This document shows positions 20,074 to 32,058 of a DNA stretch of 64,000 nucleotides, piece after piece. This DNA is from Mycobacterium sp. OAS707 (GTDB lineage: Bacteria; Actinomycetota; Actinomycetes; Mycobacteriales; Mycobacteriaceae), in the NCBI RefSeq assembly GCF_014873705.1, contig NZ_JADBDS010000001.1, positions 124,001-188,000 on the forward strand, in the 5' to 3' direction. The position numbers and the translations under genes are program-made. The notes under the pieces are model-generated. The model searched no databases. It had not been told where the DNA came from and saw only the letters and a program-made list of their open reading frames with translations. Every line of letters begins with the position of its first letter. Within the stretch, counting starts at the first letter, position 1.

Positions 20074-21218
20074 ATATTGCCGACCTCTACGAGAACTCAC
20101 CATGCGGATACATATCCGCGGGTGCCGATCGCCGGATAATTGCGGTCAATACGACGCTGTCACGATGGCTGGGTTACGAGCCGGATGCACTGACCGGTAA
20201 GCCCTTCACCGATCTGCTCACCGCTGGCAGCCGCATCCATTACGAGACACATTTTGAACCGTTGCTGCAGATGAACGGCGAAATATCTGGTATCACAGTG
20301 GATTTGGTTACCTCGATCGGCACACGGCTTCCTGTCTTCTTCACCGCCAACGTCAAGGCAGACGCTGACGGACACATCGAGCTACTGCGGATTGTCGTTC
20401 AAGACGCCAGCGATCGTCGCTCTTATGAGCGCGAACTGCTCGAAGCGCAACGCGAGGCCGAACTCGAGCGAGCGAGGACTCAAGTACTGGCGCGGACGTT
20501 GCAGCGTTCACTGCTGCCACCGACGCTATCGCCATCCGAAGGTCTAGAGGCGCGCGCCTACTTCCACGCCGCCTCGCCCGACGAGGTGGGTGGCGACTTC
20601 TACGACTTGTTCGCACTGCCGCACGACAGATCGGGGTTCTTCATCGGTGACGTCTGTGGCAAGGGCGCCAATGCCGCGGCGCTCACATCGCTGACCCGAT
20701 ACACGTTGCGCGCGGCCGCGGTCATCGACGGCGACCCAGTGACGGTGTTGCACAACCTCGACACGGTGTTCCACCAGGAAGTGCTCAGCCGCTCCATGCG
20801 GTTCTGCACTGTGATTTTCGGAGTGCTGACTCGATGCGAGGATGGATTCGACGTCCACCTCGCGAATGGTGGGCATCCACCTGCCCTTCTACTCAGCGCC
20901 GACGGCGCCGCACATTTCGTGGACCTCGTTGGCGGTCAAGCCGTTGGCATCTCCTCGGCTCCGCGTTTCACCTCGACCCACATCCGTCTCACCGCCGGCG
21001 ACACGCTTGTGCTCTACACCGACGGTCTTACGGAAGCACGCACCGGAGTTGCCAGTCAGCGTCTCGGTGACGATGCATTGCTCGAGTTGGCTTCGGCCCA
21101 TTCCCCCGCCTCGGCCGCGACGATCGTCAACGCACTACGTTCGGTTCTGGAGGGGCTGGGCGAGGGTGTCGAAGACGACGCAGCAGTTCTGGCGATAGGC
21201 GTGCCCCCGCGGGCCTAG
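20070..21218 (+). CDS. rsbP: RsbP-like PAS-PP2C phosphatase
   Basis: 382 residues in the RsbP order: N-terminal PAS domain (about 1-120, ENSPCGYISAGADRRIIAVN), a coiled-coil linker (about 118-150, rich in Glu, Arg and Leu), and a SpoIIE/PP2C phosphatase domain (about 165-380). Metal-binding motifs seen: DEVGGDFYDLF, GDVCGKGANAAA, LYTDGLTEAR and EDDAAVLAI. In Bacillus, RsbP dephosphorylates the anti-anti-sigma factor RsbV. No STAS or anti-sigma gene lies nearby, so a target would be encoded elsewhere. GTG start, 4-base overlap with the RsbQ-like gene. Confidence 0.85.
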   Translation: MNIADLYENSPCGYISAGADRRIIAVNTTLSRWLGYEPDALTGKPFTDLLTAGSRIHYETHFEPLLQMNGEISGITVDLVTSIGTRLPVFFTANVKADADGHIELLRIVVQDASDRRSYERELLEAQREAELERARTQVLARTLQRSLLPPTLSPSEGLEARAYFHAASPDEVGGDFYDLFALPHDRSGFFIGDVCGKGANAAALTSLTRYTLRAAAVIDGDPVTVLHNLDTVFHQEVLSRSMRFCTVIFGVLTRCEDGFDVHLANGGHPPALLLSADGAAHFVDLVGGQAVGISSAPRFTSTHIRLTAGDTLVLYTDGLTEARTGVASQRLGDDALLELASAHSPASAATIVNALRSVLEGLGEGVEDDAAVLAIGVPPRA

Positions 21219-21222
21219 TAGC

Positions 21223-22029
21223 GTGCGAGTCGTGACGCCGGTCCTGGAACTCGTGGACGTGACGTTTCGCCGCGACGGCAAGCAGATCATCGACGGCATC
21301 TCGCTGACGGTGCACGCGGGTGAGCACTGGGCACTGTTGGGTCCCAACGGTGCGGGCAAGAGCACACTGCTCGGCTTCTGCGCAGCGGTCATGTTCCCGA
21401 CGTCGGGCAGCGTGCGCATCCTCGGCGCGCAGATGGGCCGCGTCGACCTGGCACAGCTGCGGCATTCGATCGGCCACGTGAACCCGCGGCACCGTCTGCA
21501 ATACGCGCTGACTGTGCGCGACGTTGTGCTCACCGGCATCACCGCGACGATCGACCTGCCGAACCGGTGGACGCCGAGCGCCGACGAACTGCGCCGCGCC
21601 GACGACATGATCGCCACCGTCGGCCTGTCGCGCAGAGCCGACGACGTCTGGCCAACCCTGTCTCAGGGTGAGCGCGGCCGCACTCTCATTGCGCGAGCGC
21701 TGATTTCGGATCCGAAGCTGCTGCTGCTCGACGAACCCACCACCGGTCTCGACCTGGCAGCTCGCGAGCAGCTACTGGAAACCATCGACACGCTTGACGA
21801 GACGCACCCGGAGGTCGCCTCGATCCTGGTGACCCACCATCTCGAGGAGCTGCCGACCACCACGACCCATGCGCTGCTCATCGCCGAAGGCCGCACGGTC
21901 GCGGCAGGGCCGGCACGCGAGACGGTGACGACCGAGAATGTCACCGCGGCGTTCTCGCATCCCATCGAGGTCCGGTTCGACGAGGGCAGGTGGATGGCCC
22001 GCACCAAGGCCACCCGCATCGACGTCTAG
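21223..22029 (+). CDS. ABC transporter ATP-binding protein
   Basis: 268-residue single ABC ATPase. Walker A GPNGAGKST near residue 47, signature LSQGERGR near 146, Walker B LLLLDEPTTGLD near 168 and the H-loop in LVTHHLEEL near 203. No membrane permease is adjacent, so it is either an orphan partner or a stand-alone ATPase of the ModF type. It starts four bases after the RsbP-like gene and may be on the same transcript. Its TAG stop shares the four bases CTAG with the stop of the convergent SDR gene. Confidence 0.85.
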   Translation: MRVVTPVLELVDVTFRRDGKQIIDGISLTVHAGEHWALLGPNGAGKSTLLGFCAAVMFPTSGSVRILGAQMGRVDLAQLRHSIGHVNPRHRLQYALTVRDVVLTGITATIDLPNRWTPSADELRRADDMIATVGLSRRADDVWPTLSQGERGRTLIARALISDPKLLLLDEPTTGLDLAAREQLLETIDTLDETHPEVASILVTHHLEELPTTTTHALLIAEGRTVAAGPARETVTTENVTAAFSHPIEVRFDEGRWMARTKATRIDV

Positions 22030-22811
22030 CCGCCAAGCGTGCCGATGGTGAAACACGATGTGCGGCCGCCGTCGACCACCAGGTTGGCTCCCGTGATGTA
22101 GCCGGCCTCGTCTGACAGCAGGAACGCGACGGCTGCGGCGATGTCCCCGGCCTGGCCGAAACGGCCCAGCGGGATGGTCGACTCGTTCTCGGCGCGCTCA
22201 CGGGCCGGGTCGGGCGAGGCTTCGAATTCGGCTGTCAGCATGGGGGTTTCGGTGGTGCCCGGCGAAATACTGTTGACGCGAATACCGTATCCGGCGAGTT
22301 CTGCGGCGAAAGCGCGCGTCATCGCCAGCACGCCACCCTTGGTCGCGGTGTAGCCGACGTAGCCTTGCTGACCGAGGATTCCGAGTTCAGAGCCGGTGAC
22401 GACGATGGCGCCGCCGCCCCGCGGAATCATCCGTCGCGCGGCCTCGCGCACCACGTAGAAGCTGCCCGAGAGGTTGATGTGAAGCTGCCGCAGCCAGTCG
22501 TCGTCGGAGAGCGAGATCGCGGGGCCGACGATCGAAACGCCGGCGTTGCTGAAGACCGCGTCGACGGGACCGAGCGTCTCGGCGCGATCGAACGCGGCGG
22601 CCACCTGGCGTGCGTCTGCGACATCGGCCGCGATGGCGAGCGCGGACGACCCGGTATCGCGGCATACGGCCGCCGCCTCGTCGAGGTCGTCACCCGGCAG
22701 GGCGACGAGCGCAACGGCAGCGCCCTCTCCCGCGAGTTTGAGCGCCGTGGCGCGACCGATTCCAGAACTGGCGCCAGTGACGAGGGCGATCCGATCAGCG
22801 AAGCGAGGCAT
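22026..22811 (-). CDS. Short-chain dehydrogenase/reductase
   Basis: NAD(P)-dependent classical SDR, 261 residues from MPRFADRIALVTG. The cofactor motif TGASSGIG is near residue 13, NAG in FSNAGVSI near 87, catalytic Ser in VVTGSELG, YxxxK in YVGYTATKGG near 153, and the C-terminal ITGANLVVDGG. Substrate unknown. An alternative GTG two codons earlier (22817) is possible. It is monocistronic and convergent with the ABC ATPase. Confidence 0.88.
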   Translation of the reverse strand: MPRFADRIALVTGASSGIGRATALKLAGEGAAVALVALPGDDLDEAAAVCRDTGSSALAIAADVADARQVAAAFDRAETLGPVDAVFSNAGVSIVGPAISLSDDDWLRQLHINLSGSFYVVREAARRMIPRGGGAIVVTGSELGILGQQGYVGYTATKGGVLAMTRAFAAELAGYGIRVNSISPGTTETPMLTAEFEASPDPARERAENESTIPLGRFGQAGDIAAAVAFLLSDEAGYITGANLVVDGGRTSCFTIGTLGG

Positions 22812-22943
22812 CGTCACAGTGTGGCGTCTCGGCCGAACGTGAGCCCGTTGACGAGAAGATCGCCAAATGTCGAGCGGTAACGAACGTTCGGCGCGATCGG
22901 CGTTTTACACTTCGCCAGCGAACCGAACAGGAAGGGGCTGAGC

Positions 22944-23459
22944 GTGTCGAGAAGTGGATCGCCGACGATGAAGGCGTTGCACTTGGCCGGAGAGATCGGG
23001 GTCTTCGCCGCCGTGGTGTGGCTCGTCGTGGTGCGCCACATCGTCGCGATGTCCACCGACGCGGAAGACGCCGTAAACGCGTTGGCCTGCGTGGCGCTTG
23101 GCGGGTGTTTCCTATTGGAGGCAGCAGGAGCGCCGACCCTGACGCGAAAGGTCCGGGATGGCTGGATTGGCCGCACGCTCATCGCCGGCTTCCGCACGTT
23201 CAATGGCAGACACGAAAAGTTCGTCGCAAAGTTTCGAGCCGGACTTGTCGGTTGGGGCTCGGCGTGCCTTGTCTGTGGCGTGCTGTCGTCGGGACTGTTG
23301 GCCACGGTCCTCCTCGTCCCTGGCGCGCGTCGCGGGCCGCAATTGCAGCAACCGTTGTCCGCGGCGGGAGGCGTGTTCTTAGGGCTGACCCTGATCACCA
23401 TCGGGGTCGTCTATCTGCGGTGCCGACGCATTTTGGCCACGCCAGCGGAGCGCGCCTAA
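22944..23459 (+). CDS. Small four-helix membrane protein
   Basis: 171 residues with four hydrophobic segments at about 10-32, 43-60, 98-122 and 136-156. GTG start with a strong ribosome-binding site GAAGGGG at 22931-22937. I do not recognise the family. Its stop TAA overlaps the stop of hisI on the other strand (four shared bases CTAA), so no terminator separates them. Confidence 0.6.
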   Translation: MSRSGSPTMKALHLAGEIGVFAAVVWLVVVRHIVAMSTDAEDAVNALACVALGGCFLLEAAGAPTLTRKVRDGWIGRTLIAGFRTFNGRHEKFVAKFRAGLVGWGSACLVCGVLSSGLLATVLLVPGARRGPQLQQPLSAAGGVFLGLTLITIGVVYLRCRRILATPAERA

Positions 23460-23803
23460 TCCTCCGGACTGAGCAGGACGTCGGCGTCGAAGCACGTGTG
23501 ATCGCCGGTGTGGCATGCGGCGCCGACCTGATCGACCTCGAGCAGGACGGTGTCGCCGTCACAGTCCAGCCGCACCGAATGCACGTGCTGAGTGTGACCC
23601 GACGTCTCGCCCTTCACCCACTGCTGCTGCCGCGAGCGCGAATAGTAAGTGGCCCTTCGGGTTTCGAGTGTGCGGGCCAGCGCTTCGTCGTCCATCCACG
23701 CCACCATCAGCACCTGACCGGTACCGCGTTCCTGCACCACAGCGGTGAACAACCCGTTTGCGTCTCGTTTCAGTCGCGACGCGATGCCTGCATCCAGCGT
23801 CAC
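23456..23803 (-). CDS. hisI: Phosphoribosyl-AMP cyclohydrolase
   Basis: Third step of histidine synthesis: opens the adenine ring of PR-AMP. 115 residues, the usual mycobacterial length. Metal-binding pattern [21 protein letters not shown] followed by HTCF, with a conserved Cys triad. The GTG start overlaps the hisF stop in GTGA; the open frame upstream of 23803 is hisF read in another frame. It lacks a fused HisE domain; hisE is not in this window. Confidence 0.95.
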   Translation of the reverse strand: MTLDAGIASRLKRDANGLFTAVVQERGTGQVLMVAWMDDEALARTLETRRATYYSRSRQQQWVKGETSGHTQHVHSVRLDCDGDTVLLEVDQVGAACHTGDHTCFDADVLLSPED

Positions 23804-24582
23804 CTCACCACGATCCCTTCCGATGCCATCGCCGCCTTCACCTGGCCGATGGTCAACTCCCCGAAGTGGAACACGCTGGCGGCCAGCACGGCGTCTGCTC
23901 CTGCAACAACCGCGGGCGCGAAATGTTCCACCGCGCCCGCGCCGCCGCTGGCGATCACCGGAACCGATACCGCGCCACGGACGGCCCGCAGCATCTTCAG
24001 GTCGAAACCGGCCTTGGTGCCGTCGAAGTCCATCGAGTTGAGCAGGATCTCCCCCACGCCGAGTTCGGCGCCACGCGTGGCCCATTCGATCGCGTCGATG
24101 CCGGTGCCTCGCCTGCCGCCGTGCGTGGTGACCTCCCAGCCCGATGCGGTCGGCGGCTCGCCTTCCGGCACGGTGCGCGCGTCGACGGAAAGCACGATGC
24201 ATTGGGAGCCGAACTGGCGCGACAGCTCGCCGAGCAGTGCGGGGCGGGCGATCGCCGCCGTGTTGACCGACACCTTGTCCGCTCCGGCCCGCAGCAGCGC
24301 ATCGACATCTTCTACCGAGCGCACACCGCCTCCGACAGTGAGCGGGATGAACACCTGCTCGGCGGTGTGCTTGACGACCTCCAACATCGTCGCCCTGCCT
24401 GCCGAGGACGCGGTAACGTCGAGGAAGGTCAGCTCGTCGGCGCCCTCCTTGTCGTAGCGGGCAGCCAGTTCGACGGGATCGCCTGCGTCACGCAGGTTTT
24501 GGAAGTTGACACCCTTGACCACCCGGCCGTCGTCAACATCCAGGCACGGGATGATCCGCACCGCAAGGTCTTTGGGATCCAT
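23800..24582 (-). CDS. hisF: Imidazole glycerol phosphate synthase, cyclase subunit
   Basis: Uses ammonia from HisH to form IGP and AICAR from PRFAR. 260 residues, (beta/alpha)8 barrel. Catalytic Asp in [15 protein letters not shown] near residue 15 and the second Asp in [15 protein letters not shown] near 180; phosphate loops [10 protein letters not shown] and VIASGGAG. Its ATG shares one base with the impA stop (TGATG). Confidence 0.96.
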   Translation of the reverse strand: MDPKDLAVRIIPCLDVDDGRVVKGVNFQNLRDAGDPVELAARYDKEGADELTFLDVTASSAGRATMLEVVKHTAEQVFIPLTVGGGVRSVEDVDALLRAGADKVSVNTAAIARPALLGELSRQFGSQCIVLSVDARTVPEGEPPTASGWEVTTHGGRRGTGIDAIEWATRGAELGVGEILLNSMDFDGTKAGFDLKMLRAVRGAVSVPVIASGGAGAVEHFAPAVVAGADAVLAASVFHFGELTIGQVKAAMASEGIVVR

Positions 24583-25397
24583 CAGTAACTCCCCGGATCA
24601 CCGGCGGAATTCAAAATCTCGAGGAGCTCGCCGTGCACGCCGGGCGCGCCGACGACCGCCGAACGTGATTTCGTGGTCCACGCGCTGCCGTCGAGGTCGG
24701 TGACCACGCCCCCCGCTGAACGCACCAGCGCGACGCCGGCCGCGTGATCCCACACATGGGCTCCGAAACTTATTGCGCCGCCCAGGATTCCGGCCGCCGT
24801 GTAGGCGAGATCGATGCCCGTCGCACCATGCATCCGCATTCGCGAGCACGATCTGCTCAGATTCTCGATCACCGCGAGCCGGTAGCGGCCCGGCACCCGG
24901 CCACGGGAGTCGATGTTGAAGGTGCTGAGTCCCACGATGGAGTCAGACAACTTCGACGGCTGCAGCCGTGGCTGCTCGATGCCGCTACTGCGCAGCGGTT
25001 TACCGACCACCGCGGTGAACCGCTCGCCGGTGAACGGCACCCAGGTCAACCCGGCGACGGGTTCGCCGTCGCGGACCAGGCCGAGCAGGATTGCCGCCAT
25101 CGGTGAGCCCGCGGCGTAGTTGAATGTGCCGTCGATCGGGTCGAGCACCCACACCAGCGGAGAATCGACGTCGGCGCCGCCGAATTCTTCGCCGTGCACC
25201 TCGATGCCGGTCTTGGTGGTCAGCGCCTCGACCACCTGCCGCTCGATCGCCAGGTCGACCTCGGTGGCGAAGTCGTTGCCTTTCTTCTGCACCGCGGAGT
25301 CGGCACGGTGGCCGTCGATGAACGGCACCGCTGCGGCATCGAGGATGGCGGCAGCCTCGTACACCAGTGCGTCGAGGTCGGTGTCGTCCAGTGCCAT
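24582..25397 (-). CDS. impA: Inositol-monophosphatase-family phosphatase (ImpA)
   Basis: 271-residue Mg-dependent phosphatase of the IMPase superfamily. Metal ligands are in VHGEEFGG near residue 69 and [12 protein letters not shown] near 83, with WDHAAG near 217. It corresponds to ImpA inside the M. tuberculosis his operon. Family members act on inositol phosphate, fructose bisphosphate or histidinol phosphate; being between hisA and hisF suggests a histidine-related or inositol role, but M. tuberculosis has a separate candidate histidinol-phosphatase elsewhere. Start is eight bases after the hisA stop. Confidence 0.88.
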   Translation of the reverse strand: MALDDTDLDALVYEAAAILDAAAVPFIDGHRADSAVQKKGNDFATEVDLAIERQVVEALTTKTGIEVHGEEFGGADVDSPLVWVLDPIDGTFNYAAGSPMAAILLGLVRDGEPVAGLTWVPFTGERFTAVVGKPLRSSGIEQPRLQPSKLSDSIVGLSTFNIDSRGRVPGRYRLAVIENLSRSCSRMRMHGATGIDLAYTAAGILGGAISFGAHVWDHAAGVALVRSAGGVVTDLDGSAWTTKSRSAVVGAPGVHGELLEILNSAGDPGSY

Positions 25398-25404
25398 CGG
25401 CGGC

Positions 25405-26139
25405 CTACTGCGCTACCGCGGCCAGCGCCTGCGGCAGCGTGAATCGTCCGGCGTACAGCGCCTTTCCGACGATCGCACCTTCTACGCCGCGGTCGACCAG
25501 GGTGGCGATGGCGCGAAGGTCGTCCAGGCTGGAGACCCCGCCGGAGGCGATCACCGGCGCGTCGGTGCGCTCGGTGACCTTGCTGAGCAGTTCGAGGTTG
25601 GGACCGTTGAGCGTGCCGTCCTTGGTGACGTCGGTGACGACGAATCGCGAACATCCTTCGCGATCAAGGCGTTCCAGCACATCCCAGAGGTCGCCGCCGT
25701 CGGTTTCCCAACCGCGGCCACGGAGTCGGTGCTCGCCGTCAACGATTTTGACGTCCAGGCCGACTGCGACCTTCTCGCCGTGTTCGGCGACGACCTTGGC
25801 GCACCACTGCGGGTTCTCCAGCGCCGCGGTGCCGAGATTGACGCGGGCACATCCGGTGGCCAGCGCCGCGGTCAGCGAATCGTCGTCACGGATGCCGCCC
25901 GACAGTTCGACGGCGACGTCGAGCTTGCCGACCACTTCGGCCAGCAGGTCGCGGTTGGAGCCGCGGCCGAACGCGGCGTCGAGGTCGACGAGGTGAATCC
26001 ATTCGGCGCCGTCGCGCTGCCATGTCATGGCGGCATCCAGCGCCGAGCCGTAGTCGGTCTCGCTGCCTGCCTGGCCCTGCACCAAGCGGACAGCCTTGCC
26101 GTCAACGACGTCGACAGCGGGCAACAGAATCAAAGACAC
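25405..26139 (-). CDS. hisA: Phosphoribosyl isomerase A (HisA, probably bifunctional PriA)
   Basis: Isomerises ProFAR in histidine synthesis. In actinobacteria without trpF the same enzyme (PriA) also isomerises phosphoribosyl anthranilate for tryptophan. 244 residues. The catalytic Asp pair lies in [18 protein letters not shown] near residue 9 and [15 protein letters not shown] near 175; phosphate sites SGGIRDD and IASGGVSS. No trpF was found in the trp cluster, which supports the dual role. GTG start, four bases after the hisH stop. Confidence 0.94.
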   Translation of the reverse strand: MSLILLPAVDVVDGKAVRLVQGQAGSETDYGSALDAAMTWQRDGAEWIHLVDLDAAFGRGSNRDLLAEVVGKLDVAVELSGGIRDDDSLTAALATGCARVNLGTAALENPQWCAKVVAEHGEKVAVGLDVKIVDGEHRLRGRGWETDGGDLWDVLERLDREGCSRFVVTDVTKDGTLNGPNLELLSKVTERTDAPVIASGGVSSLDDLRAIATLVDRGVEGAIVGKALYAGRFTLPQALAAVAQ

Positions 26140-26143
26140 GGGC

Positions 26144-26760
26144 TCAACCTAGTGCTCCGACCCAGTTGGTCAGCAATTCGGCTCCGGCGTCGCCGCTCTT
26201 CTCCGGGTGAAACTGCGTGGCGGACAGGGGTCCGTCCTCGACGGCGGCGAGGAACGGCACGGTGTGGGTGGCCCAGGTCAATAGCGCGTCTTGGTCGCCC
26301 TCCCACTGCTGGGCGGCATAGGAGTGCACGAAGTAGAACCGGGTGGTGGAGCCGATGCCCTTGAACAGGGTCGATCCCGCAGGAGCGTCGACGACGTTCC
26401 AGCCCATGTGCGGAATTACCGGGGCGTCGAGTCGCACAACGGCGCCCGGCCACTGCCCGCAGCCGGTGGTCTGCTGGCCGAACTCCACCCCGCGCGCGAA
26501 CAGGATCTGCATCCCGACGCAGACACCGAGCACCGGTCGGCCTGCCGCGACGCGGTCGGCGATGATCTTGTCCCCGCTGATCTTTCGCAGCCCCGTCATG
26601 CACGCCTCGAACGCGCCGACGCCCGGCACCATCAGTCCGTCGGCGGTCATCGCCGCGTCGACGTCGGCAGTGACCTCGACGTCGGCACCCACCCGCTGCA
26701 GCGCCCGCTGCGCCGAGCGCAGATTGCCCGAGCCGTAGTCGAGCACGACGACTTTCTTTG

Positions 26761-26764
<4 letters not shown>
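26144..26764 (-). CDS. hisH: Imidazole glycerol phosphate synthase, glutaminase subunit
   Basis: Class I glutamine amidotransferase feeding ammonia to HisF. 206 residues. Nucleophile Cys in [13 protein letters not shown] near residue 85; His/Glu of the triad in [11 protein letters not shown] near 189. N-terminal [14 protein letters not shown] is typical. The GTG start overlaps the hisB stop in GTGA; upstream in-frame sequence is a hisB shadow. Confidence 0.96.
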
Positions 26765-29812
<3,048 letters not shown>

Positions 29813-29868
29813 CGACTCGATTGTCCCTGATCGGGCTATCCGAACAAAAATCCATTACCGATGACGGC

Positions 29869-29874
29869 TACATT
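29869..29874 (+). promoter_or_regulatory. Putative leaderless -10 for nitroreductase-like gene
   Basis: TACATT matches TANNNT and is followed by seven bases and then ATG 29882. This spacing favours 29882 over the upstream in-frame ATG 29861, which has no ribosome-binding site. Confidence 0.45.
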
Positions 29875-29881
29875 CATCGTC

Positions 29882-30301
29882 ATGGCCGCTGCATCTCGTA
29901 AAGACCATCCCAATAACGCGCCGGGTGTGCCGATGGTGTTTCCGGTCGCCGTCGAGAACTTCCAGGTCAAGTACTTCAACCCGATCATCAAGCCGATCGC
30001 GAAGTTTCTGCCGGGAATGTCGACCATCTCCCATCGTGGCCGCAAGTCGGGCAAACAGTATGAAACCGTCGTCACCGCGTTCCGCAAGGGCAATCAGGTG
30101 GCGATTGCCCTTGGCCACGGGAAGACGGACTGGGTCAAGAACGTGCTGGCCGCGGGCGAGGCCGACCTGCGCTTCGTCCGCAAAGAAGTGCATCTGACAA
30201 ATCCGCGGATCGTCCCGGCGGGCAGCAGCGCCGAGGGGCTGCCGTTCATGGCTCGAGTGCAGGCGAAAAACGTCGCGATCTTCGTCGCCGATATCGCTTG
30301 A
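29882..30301 (+). CDS. Deazaflavin (F420)-dependent nitroreductase-family protein
   Basis: 139-residue protein of the Ddn/DUF385 split-barrel family, in the Rv1598c position beside hisD. It has STISHRGRKSGKQYETVV, the strand pattern that binds the cofactor phosphate in this family, and ALGHGKTDWVKNVLAAGEADL. Family members use F420 or bind it without known substrate; no substrate can be assigned here. The start at 29882 is chosen from the leaderless promoter pattern. Divergent from hisD. Confidence 0.78.
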   Translation: MAAASRKDHPNNAPGVPMVFPVAVENFQVKYFNPIIKPIAKFLPGMSTISHRGRKSGKQYETVVTAFRKGNQVAIALGHGKTDWVKNVLAAGEADLRFVRKEVHLTNPRIVPAGSSAEGLPFMARVQAKNVAIFVADIA

Positions 30302-30322
30302 CCACGCTGACAGACTGACCTC

Positions 30323-30961
30323 ATGGCGTGGGAAGTCTGGCTGACGTTTTTTGGCGCGGCGATCGCGATCAGCGTGTCTCCTGGCGCGGGTGCCATTCAA
30401 TCGATGGCGACCGGCCTTACGCACGGGGTGCGGCGCGGCTACTGGAGCATCCTCGGGCTCGAGGTCGGGCTGATGCTGCAACTCGCGCTCGTAGCGATCG
30501 GGCTCGGTGCCGCGGTTGCCAATTCGATCCTGGCGTTCAACATCATCAAATGGATCGGCGTGGCGTATCTGGTGTATCTGGCTGTGCGCCAATGGCGTAC
30601 AGCGACCATCGATCTCCGCGAGCAGGTCAGCAAGGCGATGGACGGCGGCCGCGTCGCGCTGCTGGTACGCGGATTTCTCGTCAACGCCACCAACCCAAAG
30701 GGTTTGGTGTTCTTTCTCGCGGTGCTGCCCCAGTTCGTGGTGCCGACTCAACCGCTGCTGCCGCAATATCTCGCCGTCGGCGTGACGATGGTCGCGGTCG
30801 ACCTCGTCGTCATGGGCCTCTACACCGGCCTGTCGGTACGACTGCTGAAGTGGCTGCAGACGCCGCGCAAGCAAACGATTCTGAACCGGGTGTTCTCCGG
30901 ATTGTTCGCCACCGCGGCGGTGGTGCTATCGCTGGTACGCCGCGGTGTGGCTACGGTCTGA
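30323..30961 (+). CDS. LysE/RhtB-family amino-acid exporter
   Basis: 212-residue inner-membrane exporter with about six hydrophobic segments. The family start motif SPGAGAIQSMATGLTHGVRRG is near residue 19 (family consensus: SPGP followed by a Gly-rich stretch), and NATNPKGLVFFLAVLPQFV near 120 is the central signature. Likely exports a neutral or basic amino acid or related compound; substrate not predictable. It lies 21 bases after the nitroreductase-like gene and converges on the next gene with an 11-base overlap. Confidence 0.85.
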   Translation: MAWEVWLTFFGAAIAISVSPGAGAIQSMATGLTHGVRRGYWSILGLEVGLMLQLALVAIGLGAAVANSILAFNIIKWIGVAYLVYLAVRQWRTATIDLREQVSKAMDGGRVALLVRGFLVNATNPKGLVFFLAVLPQFVVPTQPLLPQYLAVGVTMVAVDLVVMGLYTGLSVRLLKWLQTPRKQTILNRVFSGLFATAAVVLSLVRRGVATV

Positions 30962-31589
30962 CGTGCGCGGTCAGCGCTTCGACCCCCGGGCCGGACAGTT
31001 GCCGTAGCCCCGCCTGCCGTCCGGTCAGCACCAGCAGGAGCGCGGAAATGGGTCCGGTGATTTCGGGGCCCTCGCCCGCGGACCAGTCGATATCGGTTGC
31101 GACGTAACGGAACTGCTTGAGGTCGCGCTTTGCGCCGAACGGCCACCCCATGGTCCACACCCGCTCGGTTCCGGCGCGGGCTGCTTCCAGCGGCATGTCG
31201 CGCGCGAGTCCGAGCGGAATCGCGATGTCCTGGCCGTGCACCAGGATGTCGAACACGATGTTGCGGTAGTTGGTCCCTGGTGGCAGCCGCCGCGACGCGG
31301 CATGCTCACGCAACTCGGCGACCAGGTCGACGCCCGGTTGCTCGGCGTGGCGCACCGATACGTCGTGGTTGAGCTTGTGGAACCGGCCCCCGGCGCGCAC
31401 GGCTTCGACCACCATGGTCAATGGGCTCGGCGGCTGGGGGGCAAGGGCGACGTGGGCGGTGACGTCCCTGACCCGCCACCCGTCGCATAACGACGGCGAG
31501 TTCCATTGGTCCTCGGTGAGCCCCTCGAGCAGGTCGGCCAGGCTGAGGCGCTCCTGTTCGATTACCCGCCAACTGGTTTCGGCGTCCAC
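30951..31589 (-). CDS. Mycothiol-dependent maleylpyruvate isomerase-family protein
   Basis: 212 residues with the N-terminal four-helix metal-binding domain of the maleylpyruvate isomerase (DinB-like) family: LCDGWRVRDVTAHVALAP near residue 35 with a metal His, and later ILVHGQDIAIPLG near 115 with a second His. Many actinobacterial relatives are uncharacterised and may be mycothiol transferases. GTG start at 31589. It faces a MarR gene across a palindrome and is a candidate target of that regulator. Confidence 0.75.
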   Translation of the reverse strand: MDAETSWRVIEQERLSLADLLEGLTEDQWNSPSLCDGWRVRDVTAHVALAPQPPSPLTMVVEAVRAGGRFHKLNHDVSVRHAEQPGVDLVAELREHAASRRLPPGTNYRNIVFDILVHGQDIAIPLGLARDMPLEAARAGTERVWTMGWPFGAKRDLKQFRYVATDIDWSAGEGPEITGPISALLLVLTGRQAGLRQLSGPGVEALTAHVRP

Positions 31590-31600
31590 CGTGCGTATAT

Positions 31601-31619
31601 TAGTCAGGTATCCTGACTA
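31601..31619. promoter_or_regulatory. Perfect palindromic operator between MarR gene and divergent isomerase gene
   Basis: TAGTCAGG, three bases TAT, then CCTGACTA: a perfect 8-base inverted repeat ending one base before the marR-type ATG at 31621. Arm length and spacing suit a MarR dimer. Its position over the start of the plus-strand gene and 12 bases from the start of the minus-strand gene suggests autorepression and shared control. Confidence 0.75.
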
Positions 31620-31620
31620 C

Positions 31621-32058
31621 ATGCAAGAGCCCGCGATCAACTTCGGTCTGCTGCTGTTCATCCCCTACCGGCATATGGAGAGCCGAATCCTGCAGGCCAT
31701 CAAGGACGCCGGGTTCGATGACGTGACACTGGCCCAGGCTCGCGTCTTTCAGCGCATCGCGCCAGGTGGGTCGCGACTCACCGACCTGGCCGAGCAGGCC
31801 CAGATGACCAAGCAGAGCGCCGCCGGCCTCGTCGACGAACTCGAGCGCATGGGCTACGTGCGTCGGGTGCCGGATCCCAGCGACCGGCGCGCCCGGCTCA
31901 TTCAAATCGACAAGCGCGGCTTGCAGGCCGGCAAGGCCGCGCAAGAGGCACACGACGCCATTGCGGCCGAGTGGCGCTCACACCTCGGCATCCGACGTTT
32001 CGGCCAGCTGCGCGAGGCACTCGAAGACCTCCGCGCGATCACCGATCCGTTCGCGTGA
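31621..32058 (+). CDS. MarR-family transcriptional regulator
   Basis: 145-residue winged-helix regulator. The DNA-binding region spans about residues 35-100: LTDLAEQAQMTKQSAAGLVDELERMGYVRRVPDPSDRRARL, with the family wing DxRRxxL. Dimerisation helices lie at each end. It probably binds the palindrome overlapping its own start. ATG 31621 is chosen because it begins the conserved region and sits at the promoter; the frame is open upstream but that overlaps the divergent gene. Its end overlaps the alcohol dehydrogenase gene by 20 bases. Confidence 0.88.
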   Translation: MQEPAINFGLLLFIPYRHMESRILQAIKDAGFDDVTLAQARVFQRIAPGGSRLTDLAEQAQMTKQSAAGLVDELERMGYVRRVPDPSDRRARLIQIDKRGLQAGKAAQEAHDAIAAEWRSHLGIRRFGQLREALEDLRAITDPFA

